Source of the DNA: Candidatus Flemingiibacterium merdigallinarum
GTDB lineage: Bacteria > Bacillota > Clostridia > Oscillospirales > CAG-272
Reading direction: 5' to 3'
NCBI GenBank assembly: GCA_904386005.1
Contig: CAJFKR010000004.1
Span: 38,001-102,000 of the forward strand
Length of the DNA stretch: 64,000 bases
Within the stretch, counting starts at the first letter, position 1. Each line of letters starts with the position of its first letter. This document shows, in pieces, positions 39,636-49,630 of this stretch. The translations under genes and the position numbers were made by a program. The notes below the pieces were generated by a model. That model was not told where the DNA came from and made no database searches. It saw only the letters and a program-made list of their open reading frames with translations.

Positions 39636-40514
39636 TCACGACCGATTATTCCTTGTTCGGTATTCGCTCGGCGTCATGCCGGTCACTTTGCGGAACGCGC
39701 GGTTGAAATTGGACGCGTTGTTGAAGCCGCAGGAATTCGCGACCTCGAGTATGTTCATGTCCCGCCGCGTGAGCAGCGCGTAGGATTTCTCGATGCGCCG
39801 CGCGGTCAGGTATTCCCACGGCGTCACGCCGTTCAGCTTTTTGAACAGGGTTGTGAAATAGGTCTTGTTGAGATTCGCCTTCGCCGCGATTTCGTCGAGC
39901 GTGAGCGGCTCGGCGAGATTTTCGTCGATATACTTCATCGCGCCGCTTATCTGGCTGTATTTCGCCGATTCGACATAACTTGTGCCGTCGCTGACATAGT
40001 CGTATTCGCGCAGCAGTAGGACGAGCAGGGAGAGCAGCTTTATTTTGACCATAAGCTCGTATTCCTCGCGCCGCTCGGCGGCCTCGCGCTCGATTTCGAC
40101 AAGCAGGCGCACGATTTCCGGAGTCGCGGGATTTTCGCGGTCGAGCCGGTTGCGAAAATTATCGCTCCGGTCGAAGAATATGCGCAGATACTTCACGTCG
40201 AACAGGTCGCTGCCCGCCCAGATGAAGCGCGGTTCGAAGTGTATGTTCATCAGCCGCAGCCGCTCGCAGCCCGAGATGTCGGTGATGTAGTGCTCCTCGT
40301 GCGTGCCGAACAGAAACACGTCGCCGGGGCTAATCGTATACTGCGCGGCTCCGACTGTATACACGCCCTGCCCCTCCTTGACCAGCGAAATTTCGAGCTC
40401 GGTGTGGTGATGCTCGCGCCATTCGCGCTTTTTCGGCAGAGCCTCGGAGTAGAAGATTCTCAATAGACAGTCTCCATTGTCGCCGCTTTTGATTTTTATC
40501 TGTTCAAAATCCAT
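39636..40514 (-). CDS. AraC family transcriptional regulator
   Basis: LTLDEIAAKANLNKTYFTTLFKKLNGVTPWEYLTARRIEKSYALL...NSCGFNNASNFNRAFRKVTGMTPSEYR. Confidence 0.93.
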   Translation of the reverse strand: MDFEQIKIKSGDNGDCLLRIFYSEALPKKREWREHHHTELEISLVKEGQGVYTVGAAQYTISPGDVFLFGTHEEHYITDISGCERLRLMNIHFEPRFIWAGSDLFDVKYLRIFFDRSDNFRNRLDRENPATPEIVRLLVEIEREAAERREEYELMVKIKLLSLLVLLLREYDYVSDGTSYVESAKYSQISGAMKYIDENLAEPLTLDEIAAKANLNKTYFTTLFKKLNGVTPWEYLTARRIEKSYALLTRRDMNILEVANSCGFNNASNFNRAFRKVTGMTPSEYRTRNNRS

Positions 40515-40640
40515 ATCCCGCCGCTCCTTTGCTTGTGCTACAGTTTATTATACAATATTTACAACGCCACGTCAAGTCTAAAATATATTTTCATGCCGCC
40601 GTGGTGAAAACCATGCGCGGACAGAAAGGAAGAATTGGGA

Positions 40641-41387
40641 ATGTTTGATTTAACCGGAAAAAGAGCCCTGATCACCGGCTCGACGCAGGGAATCGGCTTT
40701 GCGATAGCCGAATGCTTCGCTCACTGCGGCGCGGATGTGATTATACACGGCTCGAAGAGCTATGACAAATGCGCGTCGGCGGCCGAGCGCATATACACGC
40801 CCGACCTTGCCGGCAAGCTCGGTATCGCGGTCGCCGACCTGTCGAGTCCGGACGGCGCGGACAAGCTGTACGACGCGGTCGGCGATGTCGACATCCTTGT
40901 GCTGAACGCGAGCATACAGTTCCGCAAGAAGTGGATTGACATCACACCCGACGAGGTTGAGACTCAGCTCCAGACCAACTACAAATCCTCGCTGCGGCTG
41001 ATACAGCTGTGCGAGCCGTATATGGAGAAGAACGGCTGGGGACGCGTCGTCACGGTCGGCAGTGTGCAGCAGTACAAGCCTCATCGCGATATGGCGGTCT
41101 ACGCTTCGTCCAAGGCGGCGCAGCTGAATCTCGTCACGAATCTGGCAAAGCAGCTCGCGCCGTGCGGAATCACGGTGAACAACCTGTCGCCCGGAGTCAT
41201 CGCGACTCCGAGAAACGCCGACGCGCTCGCCGACCCGCTATATTCGAAGCAGGTAATGGCGGGCATTCCGGCAGGATTCGCCGGAGACGCCGAGGACTTG
41301 GCTGGAGCCGCGCTGCTGCTCTGCTCAAGCGAGGGGCGCTACATCACCGGAATCGACCTCGTCGTCGACGGCGGAATGAAGCTGTGA
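40641..41387 (+). CDS. SDR family oxidoreductase
   Basis: GKRALITGSTQGIGFAIAECF, YASSKAAQLNLVTNLAKQLAPCGITVNNLSPGVI. Confidence 0.93.
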   Translation: MFDLTGKRALITGSTQGIGFAIAECFAHCGADVIIHGSKSYDKCASAAERIYTPDLAGKLGIAVADLSSPDGADKLYDAVGDVDILVLNASIQFRKKWIDITPDEVETQLQTNYKSSLRLIQLCEPYMEKNGWGRVVTVGSVQQYKPHRDMAVYASSKAAQLNLVTNLAKQLAPCGITVNNLSPGVIATPRNADALADPLYSKQVMAGIPAGFAGDAEDLAGAALLLCSSEGRYITGIDLVVDGGMKL

Positions 41388-41417
41388 TGAACTATTGATT
41401 ATATAAGGCAACACGCT

Positions 41418-41439
41418 TAGGACAGCAAATGCTGTCCTA
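41418..41439 (+). terminator. Intrinsic terminator
   Basis: TAGGACAGC AAAT GCTGTCCTA then TTTTTAT. Confidence 0.8.
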
Positions 41440-41664
41440 TTTTTATATAAATTTTCCTCCGGCTATTGATTTTTAATATTATATATGGTATATTATTAGC
41501 GTAACAAAGCGATGTGGTGTAAGATAATATAAACCGGAATGGAATGAAGTTTGAAAAAATCCAAGCTCACGAGTTTTGCGGCTTCGATGCCGGGCGTCGA
41601 ATGACGTTGTATACATCGAATTGGCTTTGCAGAACTGCCGCAAACCGACGCAAAAAATCGACAA

Positions 41665-43539
41665 GTGAAAGAAATGATCATAGTTATGAAGCTGCTGACA
41701 AAATATTACGAAACGCTGGGAGGTAAAGTCCTACCGCTCGACAAATTCCGCCTGTTCATTGACCTTGCCGAGCCAATATCCGCGAGCGGAGATATCGGTC
41801 TTGACAATATCTCCGAGTCCGACCGCGACGGGATCATTGCCGCGGCAGAGAAAATATTCGACAACCCCTATCCGCTGACGCTCGCGAGCGATTTCATCCG
41901 CTTCTGGCGCGACGGAAACCGCAGTATATTCGAAGGATTCTACTTCACCCGCCGCAATATGCTGCTCACCTTTGCGCTCGCCGAGGCGATCGAGCGAAAG
42001 AATCGCTTCACCGACCGCGTTATGGACGGCATAATGCTGATCTGCGACGAATACGACTGGGTCATTCCGGCGCACATAGACCACAGATACGCGTTGAATC
42101 CCTGCTTTTATCACAAGCATAACAACCTCGACCTGTTTTCGGCGATGACCGGCGCGACGCTCGCGCTCGTCACAACACTGCTGCGCGGTGAACTCGACGC
42201 GACCGCGCATGAGATTCGCGAGAGGGTGATATATGAACTGCACGAGCGCATCTGCGCGCCGTTCATGGAGCGCGACCTCGGCTGGATGGGCTTCGCCGGA
42301 AACGCCGTCAACAACTGGAATCCGTGGATCGTGTCGAATGTGCTGCTCACAGCGGCTCTGACCGAAGCCGACGGCGAGTACCGCGAGTCGCTGACACTGC
42401 GCGCCATAAAAATGGTCGACAACTTCATCAACGGCTACCACACCGACGGCGGCTGTGACGAGGGGCCGAGCTACTGGGGCGCGGCGGGAGCGTCGCTGTT
42501 CGATGTGCTCGAGCTGCTGTACGACCTGACCGACGGATATGTAGACATATTCGGCGAGGAGCTGATCCGCCGCATGGGCGAATACGAGGCCGACTTCAAT
42601 ATCAGCGGCAGCTACTACATAAACTTCGCCGACTGTCCGGCGCACGTGCGCCCCGACTTCCGGATGATCGCGCGCTACGGCAGACGGGTCGGCTCGCCGC
42701 GTCTGACCGCGTTCGGCACGTCGTCGCTTGCAAAATACGCGCGCCCCGGCTTCTCGGGCAACCACTGGCAGCTCTACCGCACACTTAAAAATCTCGTCGA
42801 GCCGCCGTATGAGACGGGCGAATACAAGCCGGCGCGCCAGTGCTGGTACGACGGCATCTGCGTCGCTATCGAGCGCGAGACCGACGAATACGACAAGGGC
42901 TTCTTTGTCGCGGCAAAGGGCGGTCACAACGCCGAAAGCCACAATCACAACGACGTCGGAAACTTCATCGTCTATCACGACGGAAAGCCGGTGCTGCTCG
43001 ATGTCGGCGTCGGCGCGTATACGAAAAAGACGTTCAGCTCCGACCGCTACAAGATCTGGTCGATGTGCTCGGACTACCACAATCTGCCGACTGTGAACGG
43101 CATAACGCAGCGCGCGGGCAAGAATTTCCACGCCGAGGACATTGCCTACGACAAGGCAGGTCACTCACTGTCGCTCGACATATCAAAAGCTTATCCGGAC
43201 GAAGCCGGACTGGTATCGCTGTGTCGGCGCGTATCGCTCGACGACGGCGTTGTGACGGTGTCGGACGACGTCAAGCTCAAAGCCGAGGGCGAGGTCTGTT
43301 TCACGCTTATGTGCGCGCGCGGCGTAGACTTGTCGCAGTCGGGTGTGATCAAATTTGACGGCGGTATCGAGCTATGCTATTCGCCGAATCTGACCGCTGA
43401 GCTTGACGAAGGCTTCGATGTCTCGGCTGAGGACGATTCTATCAAGAATAATTGGAAGGAACTGACAATAAGCCGCGTTCTGCTCCGCTCGAAGGAATTC
43501 ACCGAGGATAAGTTCGAAGTGAAGCTCCGCAAGGTATGA
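41665..43539 (+). CDS. Heparinase II/III family protein
   Basis: AAKGGHNAESHNHNDVGNFIVYHDGKPVLLDVGVGAYTKKTFSSDRYKIWSMCSDYHNLPTVNG. Confidence 0.85.
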   Translation: MKEMIIVMKLLTKYYETLGGKVLPLDKFRLFIDLAEPISASGDIGLDNISESDRDGIIAAAEKIFDNPYPLTLASDFIRFWRDGNRSIFEGFYFTRRNMLLTFALAEAIERKNRFTDRVMDGIMLICDEYDWVIPAHIDHRYALNPCFYHKHNNLDLFSAMTGATLALVTTLLRGELDATAHEIRERVIYELHERICAPFMERDLGWMGFAGNAVNNWNPWIVSNVLLTAALTEADGEYRESLTLRAIKMVDNFINGYHTDGGCDEGPSYWGAAGASLFDVLELLYDLTDGYVDIFGEELIRRMGEYEADFNISGSYYINFADCPAHVRPDFRMIARYGRRVGSPRLTAFGTSSLAKYARPGFSGNHWQLYRTLKNLVEPPYETGEYKPARQCWYDGICVAIERETDEYDKGFFVAAKGGHNAESHNHNDVGNFIVYHDGKPVLLDVGVGAYTKKTFSSDRYKIWSMCSDYHNLPTVNGITQRAGKNFHAEDIAYDKAGHSLSLDISKAYPDEAGLVSLCRRVSLDDGVVTVSDDVKLKAEGEVCFTLMCARGVDLSQSGVIKFDGGIELCYSPNLTAELDEGFDVSAEDDSIKNNWKELTISRVLLRSKEFTEDKFEVKLRKV

Positions 43540-43581
43540 CAGTCCCCGCAGAACGACAGCAAAAGCAGGCTTAAATATAAG

Positions 43582-43611
43582 TGGCAGCGTTCGAATTGTG
43601 AAACGCTGCCG
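43582..43611. terminator. Intrinsic terminator
   Basis: TGGCAGCGT..ACGCTGCCG. Confidence 0.65.
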
Positions 43612-43762
43612 CTATATTATTATCGAGATATCATTGTTCAGGATATATGTGAAACGATTGCGGCAATGCGGGGCTAATACTTGCGCAATATGTCATTCAA
43701 GCCGGAAACCGGCGCCGCGTTAATATACTCAAACACTCAAAAGAAATTTTGACCGTCAGATG

Positions 43763-44488
43763 TCATCCGAATAGCTCACCCAAAAATTCAAGCAGTCTGA
43801 ACCGCACGGTCACGCGCGGCGAGTCGCCGGTGATAAGCTCGATCTGCGACGGCGTGAGTCCGGCGGCGATCAGCTTCTCGTCGTCATAATCAAAAGTGAC
43901 AGTCTCGTTTTGCCGCGTCGGCTCGTCGCTCACCGCCGGCGCGAGGCAGAGCTGCGGGAACAGCACGCACCACCAGTTGTGACCCTCGGCTTCGCCGATG
44001 AGTACGCGTAGCGATGTGTATTCTCCCGCCGGAAGCCGCAGCGAGCCGTATTCGCGTGTCGGGTAACTCTCGCGAGTCAGAGTCACGCGTATAGAATAGT
44101 CCGAGCCCTCGTTTTTTAGCGCTTCCTTCGCGGCGTCGGCGACAAGGTCGAGATTATCCGCGAGAATCGCGCGCGCCGCGGCGACGTCGGCGGCAGACTC
44201 GGACAGCTTTGCCGCGACCTCGAGTATGCCGTCACGCACCTTCAGCTTGAGCTGCTGGTCGTAGTCTGAATCTGAATTCGCGAGCACGTGCAGTCGAATT
44301 ACGCTGTCGTATATGTCATAATCGCTCGCGTCGGGCAGAAATCCGAACACCGGAAGCGATGTGGCGCAGAGAATCGAAAAGGTGACAAGGAACACACACA
44401 GCCGGTCGGCTTTGCTGATGCGGTCGGCTTTGCTGATGCCGCTGCGATTTGCGCGGCCGCGGAACACACGTGCGAATAGGCGTCTCAT
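43763..44488 (-). CDS. spoIIR: Stage II sporulation protein R
   Basis: VIRLHVLANSDSDYDQQLKLKVRDGIL..., LPAGEYTSLRVLIGEAEGHNWWCVLFPQLCL. Confidence 0.93.
   Translation of the reverse strand: MRRLFARVFRGRANRSGISKADRISKADRLCVFLVTFSILCATSLPVFGFLPDASDYDIYDSVIRLHVLANSDSDYDQQLKLKVRDGILEVAAKLSESAADVAAARAILADNLDLVADAAKEALKNEGSDYSIRVTLTRESYPTREYGSLRLPAGEYTSLRVLIGEAEGHNWWCVLFPQLCLAPAVSDEPTRQNETVTFDYDDEKLIAAGLTPSQIELITGDSPRVTVRFRLLEFLGELFG
44403..44438. repeat. 18-bp in-frame tandem duplication in spoIIR
   Basis: CGGTCGGCTTTGCTGATG x2, encoding ISKADR x2 in the N-terminal region. Confidence 0.85.
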
Positions 44489-44492
44489 AATA

Positions 44493-44545
44493 AAATCTCC
44501 CTGTTTATGTTGATATCATGAATATCGACCGAAACAGGGAGATTT
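44493..44545. terminator. Hairpin between CDF gene and spoIIR
   Basis: AAATCTCCCTGTTT..AAACAGGGAGATTT, 14-bp arms. Confidence 0.6.
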
Positions 44546-44547
44546 AT

Positions 44548-45738
44548 TCATTCAGTTGTGGAAACATAACTGCGGTCGCAGGTTATGACCGCGTTGTAGC
44601 TTGGCGAGAGCCGCTTTATTTTGGCTTCAATCAGCTCGCGCAGCGCGGAGTCCGACAGCTTCGAGTCAAGCGGCACGGTGATGTCGAACAGCAGATTCGT
44701 ATGCGTCTGCCTTTTGACGACGCGGAAGTCGTGCATAGTCAGCTCGCAGTGGATTTCGGACGAGATTTCCTTAATTATAAGGTCTACCTCCTCGTGCAGC
44801 CGCGAAACCTCGGGGTTGCCGGTGACGACCGGGTCGAGGTGGATAACGAGGTGTATTCCGGTTTCGCGCAGAAAGTCGAACTCGATGTTGTCTATAATAT
44901 CGTGGCTTTCGAGTATATCACGTTCGGCCGGAACCTCGGCGTGTACCGACGCGAAGCAGCGTCCTGGACCGTAATTGTGTACGACGAGGTCGTGATAGCC
45001 GAGTATACCTTCGTAGGACATGATCCGGTCGCCGATAGACTTGATGAATTCGGACGACGGAGCGAGTCCGAGCAGAGGATTCGACGTCTCGATGATCAGG
45101 CTGACGCCCGAATATATTATGAACAGCGCGACCGCGCAGCCGAGCCAGCCGTCGAGGTTCAGCTTAGTCAGCTTAGAGATTATCGCGCCGACCAGAACCG
45201 CGGACGTGGTCAACACGTCGTTTCGGCTGTCAGAAGCGGTGGCAATCAGTGTAGCCGAGTCGATATGACGTCCAACCGCGACATAGAAGCGGTTCTGCCA
45301 GAGCTTTATAACAATAGACACGGCGAGAATCGCGAAAGTGACCGGAGTATAGGTCGTCTCGGGTTCACTGAACAGCGACTCGACCGAGTTCAGGAAGAAC
45401 TGAACTCCGAGTATCGTTATCACCATTGACACGATAAGACCGGTGATATATTCAATCCGGCGGTGTCCGTAAGGGTGCTTTGCGTCGGCTGGCTTCGACG
45501 CGAGCCGAAAGCCGATAAGCGTGATTATCGACGAGCCGGCGTCGGTCAGGTTATTGACCGCGTCGGCAGTGATAGCGATGCTCTTTGTGACAATACCGAT
45601 TATGACCTTGATAATCGACAGGAAGATATTCGAGGCTATGCCGACGATACCGGCCGCCGACGCGCATCTCTCGCGGACACGCGGGTCGCCGGTGTTCTCA
45701 TAGTCACGGACAAAAAGAGATAAGATACGCAGATTCAT
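44548..45738 (-). CDS. Cation diffusion facilitator family transporter
   Basis: SIAITADAVNNLTDAGSSIITLIGFRLASKPADAKHPYGHRRIEYITGL. Confidence 0.93.
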   Translation of the reverse strand: MNLRILSLFVRDYENTGDPRVRERCASAAGIVGIASNIFLSIIKVIIGIVTKSIAITADAVNNLTDAGSSIITLIGFRLASKPADAKHPYGHRRIEYITGLIVSMVITILGVQFFLNSVESLFSEPETTYTPVTFAILAVSIVIKLWQNRFYVAVGRHIDSATLIATASDSRNDVLTTSAVLVGAIISKLTKLNLDGWLGCAVALFIIYSGVSLIIETSNPLLGLAPSSEFIKSIGDRIMSYEGILGYHDLVVHNYGPGRCFASVHAEVPAERDILESHDIIDNIEFDFLRETGIHLVIHLDPVVTGNPEVSRLHEEVDLIIKEISSEIHCELTMHDFRVVKRQTHTNLLFDITVPLDSKLSDSALRELIEAKIKRLSPSYNAVITCDRSYVSTTE

Positions 45739-45775
45739 AATAGTTGTTAGTTATTAGGTGTTAGTTGTTAGTTTA
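45739..45775. repeat. TTAGTTATTAG-type short repeat
   Basis: AATAGTTGTTAGTTATTAGGTGTTAGTTGTTAGTTT. Confidence 0.7.
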
Positions 45776-45889
45776 AGGTTGTTTGTGTTAGGAAAATTAA
45801 GCGAGTGCAAAAGTTTGACAAGAGTGAAGCTCACACATGTTATCGGTCGAACCTGCCGGAGCTTTGTATATCATCGAACTCACGTTGCA

Positions 45890-47143
45890 TTAATCGTTGT
45901 TTCCGAGAAGCCGTTTCGCGGCGCCGAGGACGCCGAGCTTGCCGCTCTCGTAGGTCAGTCCGCCCTGCATATACGCGATATACGGCGCGCGCATCGGTCC
46001 GTCGCAGGACAGCTCGATTGACGCGCCCTGCGTGAAGGTTCCGGCCGCCATTATTACCTCGTCGGCGTAGCCGGGGATCGGCGACGGCTCGGGCGAGACA
46101 TACGAGTCGACCGGCGACGCCGCTTGTATGCCCTTACAGAAGTCGACCAGCTTTTTCGGGTCTCCAAGGCGAATCGTCTGGATTATATCAGCGCGGCGTT
46201 CATTCCAGCGCGGCGAGACGTCGCAGCCGAGCGCCTCGAAGATATACGCGGCGAGGTGTGCGGTCTTGAGTGCCTGCGCCACCGTATGCGGGGCGTAGAA
46301 GAAGCCTTTTATCAGGCTCTTGTTCATACCGAGCGTAGCGCCGCCGTCGAGACCGACGCCGACAGACGTCATGCGGTAGGACGCGAGCTCTACCGCGCGG
46401 GCTGTACCGGCTATATAGCCGCCCGACTCGGCCATTCCGCCGCCCGGATTCTTGATGAGCGAGCCCATGATGAGGTCGGCTCCGACCGCGGTCGGCTCGC
46501 GGGTCTCGGTGAACTCTCCGTAGCAGTTGTCGACTACTACATACGCGCCACAGCGCGACTTTACGAATTTTACGATTTCACCGATTTTCTCGACGGTCAG
46601 GGTCGGGCGGTCGAGGTAGCCCTTAGAGCGCTGGATGAACACGACCTTGACGCGGCTTGCCTCGGCTTTGATGATCTCGTCGGCCTTGTCGAAGTCGATG
46701 CTGCCGTCGGAAAGCAGGTCTACCTGACGGTACCCGACCCCGAAATCAGCGAGCGAGCCGTTGCCGGGCTGACCCGAGATACCAACGACCTCCTCGAGCG
46801 TATCATAGGGCTTGCCGGTGATCGCGAGCATTATGTCGTGCGGACGGAGCAGACCGTACAGACCTATCGTTATCGCCATAGTGCCGTTCGCGATCGTATG
46901 GCGGACAAACGCTGACTCCGCGCCGAACACATCGGCATATATGGCGTCGAGCGTTTCGCGTCCGCGGTCGTCGTGACCGTACCCGCTTGTTCCGGCGAAG
47001 CAGGTGTCGTCGACACGGTGGGTGCGGAAAGAGTCGATGACCCGCTCGGTATTCTGATAGGCGATATCGTCGATATCGGCGAAGATATCGGCGAGGTCAT
47101 GTTCGGCTTTTTTTGTGAGCTCCATTAGATTTATGTCTGACAT
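45890..47143 (-). CDS. Methionine gamma-lyase family (YnbB/aluminium-resistance-type) PLP protein
   Basis: FAGTSGYGHDDRGRETLDAIYADVFGAESAFVRHTIANGTMAI; NPGGGMAESGGYIAG. Confidence 0.85.
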   Translation of the reverse strand: MSDINLMELTKKAEHDLADIFADIDDIAYQNTERVIDSFRTHRVDDTCFAGTSGYGHDDRGRETLDAIYADVFGAESAFVRHTIANGTMAITIGLYGLLRPHDIMLAITGKPYDTLEEVVGISGQPGNGSLADFGVGYRQVDLLSDGSIDFDKADEIIKAEASRVKVVFIQRSKGYLDRPTLTVEKIGEIVKFVKSRCGAYVVVDNCYGEFTETREPTAVGADLIMGSLIKNPGGGMAESGGYIAGTARAVELASYRMTSVGVGLDGGATLGMNKSLIKGFFYAPHTVAQALKTAHLAAYIFEALGCDVSPRWNERRADIIQTIRLGDPKKLVDFCKGIQAASPVDSYVSPEPSPIPGYADEVIMAAGTFTQGASIELSCDGPMRAPYIAYMQGGLTYESGKLGVLGAAKRLLGNND

Positions 47144-47202
47144 TTATACATTATCCTTTCATTAATACATAAACATCCGCCCTCATGAGAAGGCGGACAA
47201 GC

Positions 47203-47241
47203 GTATTAGTTATTAGTTATTAGCAATTAGTTATTAGTAGA
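47203..47241. repeat. TTAGTTATTAG-type short repeat
   Basis: GTATTAGTTATTAGTTATTAGCAATTAGTTATTAGTAG. Confidence 0.75.
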
Positions 47242-47293
47242 TACATTGTGTGAAAAGTGAAGGGGATTGCAGGCGCGCATTTTATGTTTTGCG

Positions 47294-48703
47294 TCATTTG
47301 AACGAATTGACTATTTCCTTGAAGCGATTGCCGCGCTCCTCGAAGTTTGTAAACATATCGAAGCTGGCGGACGCGGGGGAGAGAATCACGATATCGCCCT
47401 GCGACGCGGCACCTCGGGCGGACATAACCGCGCCCTCGAAGCTGTCGGCTTCGATAATCTCGGGGCTGCCGTTATATTCGGGGCAGGAAGTCAGCGCCGC
47501 CTTTATCTTCGGCGCGGTCGCTCCGACGAGCACGACCTTTTTCGCGCAGTCGATGAGCGGCTTCGCGAGCGGGGCATATGGGATATGCTTGTCATATCCG
47601 CCGCAGATTACGATCAGTGGCTGATTAAACGAACGAAGCGCGGCCTCGGTGCGGGTCGGGCTCGAATCGATCGAGCTGTTGTAGTATTTCACACCGTCGA
47701 ATTCGCGGACGAACTCGCAGCGGTGCTCGACGCCGCCGAATTCGCGGGCGAGCGAGACTATCGTATCGTTCGAGACATAGCCGCGGGTCAGCGCGATCGC
47801 GGTCATATAATTTTCGACGTTGTGTATTCCGGGCAGCTTGATATCCGCGCGGGACATTATTATTTCCGAGCCGGATTTTGTACTATATACAATATCCTCG
47901 CCGTCGAGGTACACAGCCGCTGACGCGTGATCGAGCGACGGCTTTGTGTGCGCCGAGAAATAGGTGATCTCGGCTTTCGACAGGCTGTACATATCGCGCG
48001 TAATCTCACAACCATAATTGAGCACAAGGCGTTCGTTTCCGTCGTGCAGGAAGATATTCTCCTTCGAGCGGATATATTCGCTCATGTCGGTGTGCCAGTT
48101 CAGGTGATTCGGCGACACGTTGGTGATCGCGGCCGCGTAGGGCGAGCGGGTCATTGTATGCAGCTGGAAGCTCGACAGCTCGAGTACGGCGTAATCTTCC
48201 GGCTTGATATTTTCGATTTCGGGCAGCAGAGGTTTTCCTATATTTCCGCCGACATAGACCTTAGCCCTGCTGCCGCGCGTCTCAAGCTCGCGGGAGAGCA
48301 GGAGGTAGGTCAGTGTCGTCGACGTAGTCTTGCCGTCGCTTCCGGTGACCGCGAAGATCTTGCAGGGGCAGAGCTCGAAGAAGAGCTCCATTTCGGACGT
48401 GACGCGCGAGCCCTTGGCGGCAGCCGCGACGAATTCGGGCTTATCGCGGCGTATACCGGGGGCTTTGAATATAATCTCCTCGTCGAGCTCCTCGAGGTAA
48501 TTTTCGCCGGTGATGAGCCGGACGCCTTTTGCTTCAAGCGAGTCGGCGAGGTCTCCGAGCTTATCGCGGGTTTTGATATCGCGCGCGGTGACGCTCGCGC
48601 CATGCGCAAGCAGGAACTCTATTAATGGCGTATTGGAGATTCCGATTCCGACCACGGCGGTAGTCTTTCCGTTTATATATTTGTAAAAATCGGTGAGCAG
48701 CAT
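47294..48703 (-). CDS. murD: UDP-N-acetylmuramoyl-L-alanine--D-glutamate ligase
   Basis: IFAVTGSDGKTTSTTLTYLLL, ITNVSPNHLNWHTDMSEYIRSKENIF, HRCEFVREFDGVKYYNSSIDSSPTRTEAAL. Confidence 0.93.
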   Translation of the reverse strand: MLLTDFYKYINGKTTAVVGIGISNTPLIEFLLAHGASVTARDIKTRDKLGDLADSLEAKGVRLITGENYLEELDEEIIFKAPGIRRDKPEFVAAAAKGSRVTSEMELFFELCPCKIFAVTGSDGKTTSTTLTYLLLSRELETRGSRAKVYVGGNIGKPLLPEIENIKPEDYAVLELSSFQLHTMTRSPYAAAITNVSPNHLNWHTDMSEYIRSKENIFLHDGNERLVLNYGCEITRDMYSLSKAEITYFSAHTKPSLDHASAAVYLDGEDIVYSTKSGSEIIMSRADIKLPGIHNVENYMTAIALTRGYVSNDTIVSLAREFGGVEHRCEFVREFDGVKYYNSSIDSSPTRTEAALRSFNQPLIVICGGYDKHIPYAPLAKPLIDCAKKVVLVGATAPKIKAALTSCPEYNGSPEIIEADSFEGAVMSARGAASQGDIVILSPASASFDMFTNFEERGNRFKEIVNSFK

Positions 48704-48938
48704 GGTTCGGCAGATTCCTTTTATTATTTTTGTTTTTCGGCTGTCGATATCAATATTATCGGCAGCCGATTCATTTTATGATTGCATTCGGATTGATTTA
48801 ACTCTTAACGATCACTACTATAATTATATACTCATCAATCGTCATTTGCAACCGCGAAATGTAAATATTGCCGCCAGAAGCAGAATGGATATGTGATTTT
48901 CGGGTATTTCAACGCTGGGCTTACATCCGACTGCCGGT

Positions 48939-49601
48939 TCATTTTGTAATACGGTCAATATCGGCGTTTTCACCGAGCAGCGCGACCGTTTCCTCGCCCG
49001 AGAAGGGCTTGGACGGGTCGGGGGAGATATCCATGCCGGTGACCGGGTCGTTGACGGCGAGAACGGTAACTCCGAGCTTGCGTCTGACGTCGAGCTCGGC
49101 GAGCGATTTGCCAATCCAGTTTTCGGGAACCGGAATTTCGACTATCGAATGCCGGTCGGAGAATTCGATATATTCAAGCACATTGTTGCGGTCGAGTATG
49201 CCGACCAGCTTTTCGCCCATGTCGCGCTCGGGGAAGACCACCATGTCAACCCCTAATTTTTCAAGCACGCGGCCGTGCTGGTCGCTGGCAGCGCGGGCTA
49301 CTATCTGTCCCACGCCAAGATCCTTTAGGTTTATTGTGGTCAGCACGCTGTCGGACAGGCGGGACGCTGTGGCGATAACTGCGCAGTCGTATTCGTGAAC
49401 GCCGGCAGCACGCAGCACGGCGTCATTGGTGGGGTCGCCCACCACGGCGTTTGTGACGATATCGCTGAGCGCGGTGACCAGATTGTCGTCGGGATCGATT
49501 ACCAGAACCTGATGTCCGGTTCGGGCGAGATTTGTCGCCAGAGTCTGACCGAAGCGGTCAAGACCGATGATAACGAATGAACGTGATTTGCTTTTTTTCA
49601 T
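48939..49601 (-). CDS. ktrA: Trk/Ktr potassium uptake regulatory subunit (RCK)
   Basis: FVIIGLDRFGQTLATNLARTGHQVLVIDPDDNLVTAL; RCK_C domain. Confidence 0.9.
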   Translation of the reverse strand: MKKSKSRSFVIIGLDRFGQTLATNLARTGHQVLVIDPDDNLVTALSDIVTNAVVGDPTNDAVLRAAGVHEYDCAVIATASRLSDSVLTTINLKDLGVGQIVARAASDQHGRVLEKLGVDMVVFPERDMGEKLVGILDRNNVLEYIEFSDRHSIVEIPVPENWIGKSLAELDVRRKLGVTVLAVNDPVTGMDISPDPSKPFSGEETVALLGENADIDRITK

Positions 49602-49613
49602 TGTATATAACCT

Positions 49614-49630
49614 GACTTTGTATCAAAGTC
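49614..49630 (-). promoter_or_regulatory. Hairpin between SD-like tract and ktrA start codon (copy 2)
   Basis: GACTTTG TAT CAAAGTC; AAGAAAGGC (minus) at 49632-49640; ATG at 49601. Confidence 0.6.

Noticed and set aside
41731-43164. 477-aa minus-strand ORF antisense to the heparinase-like gene
   Set aside because: Shadow ORF without motifs or RBS; plus-strand gene is well supported.
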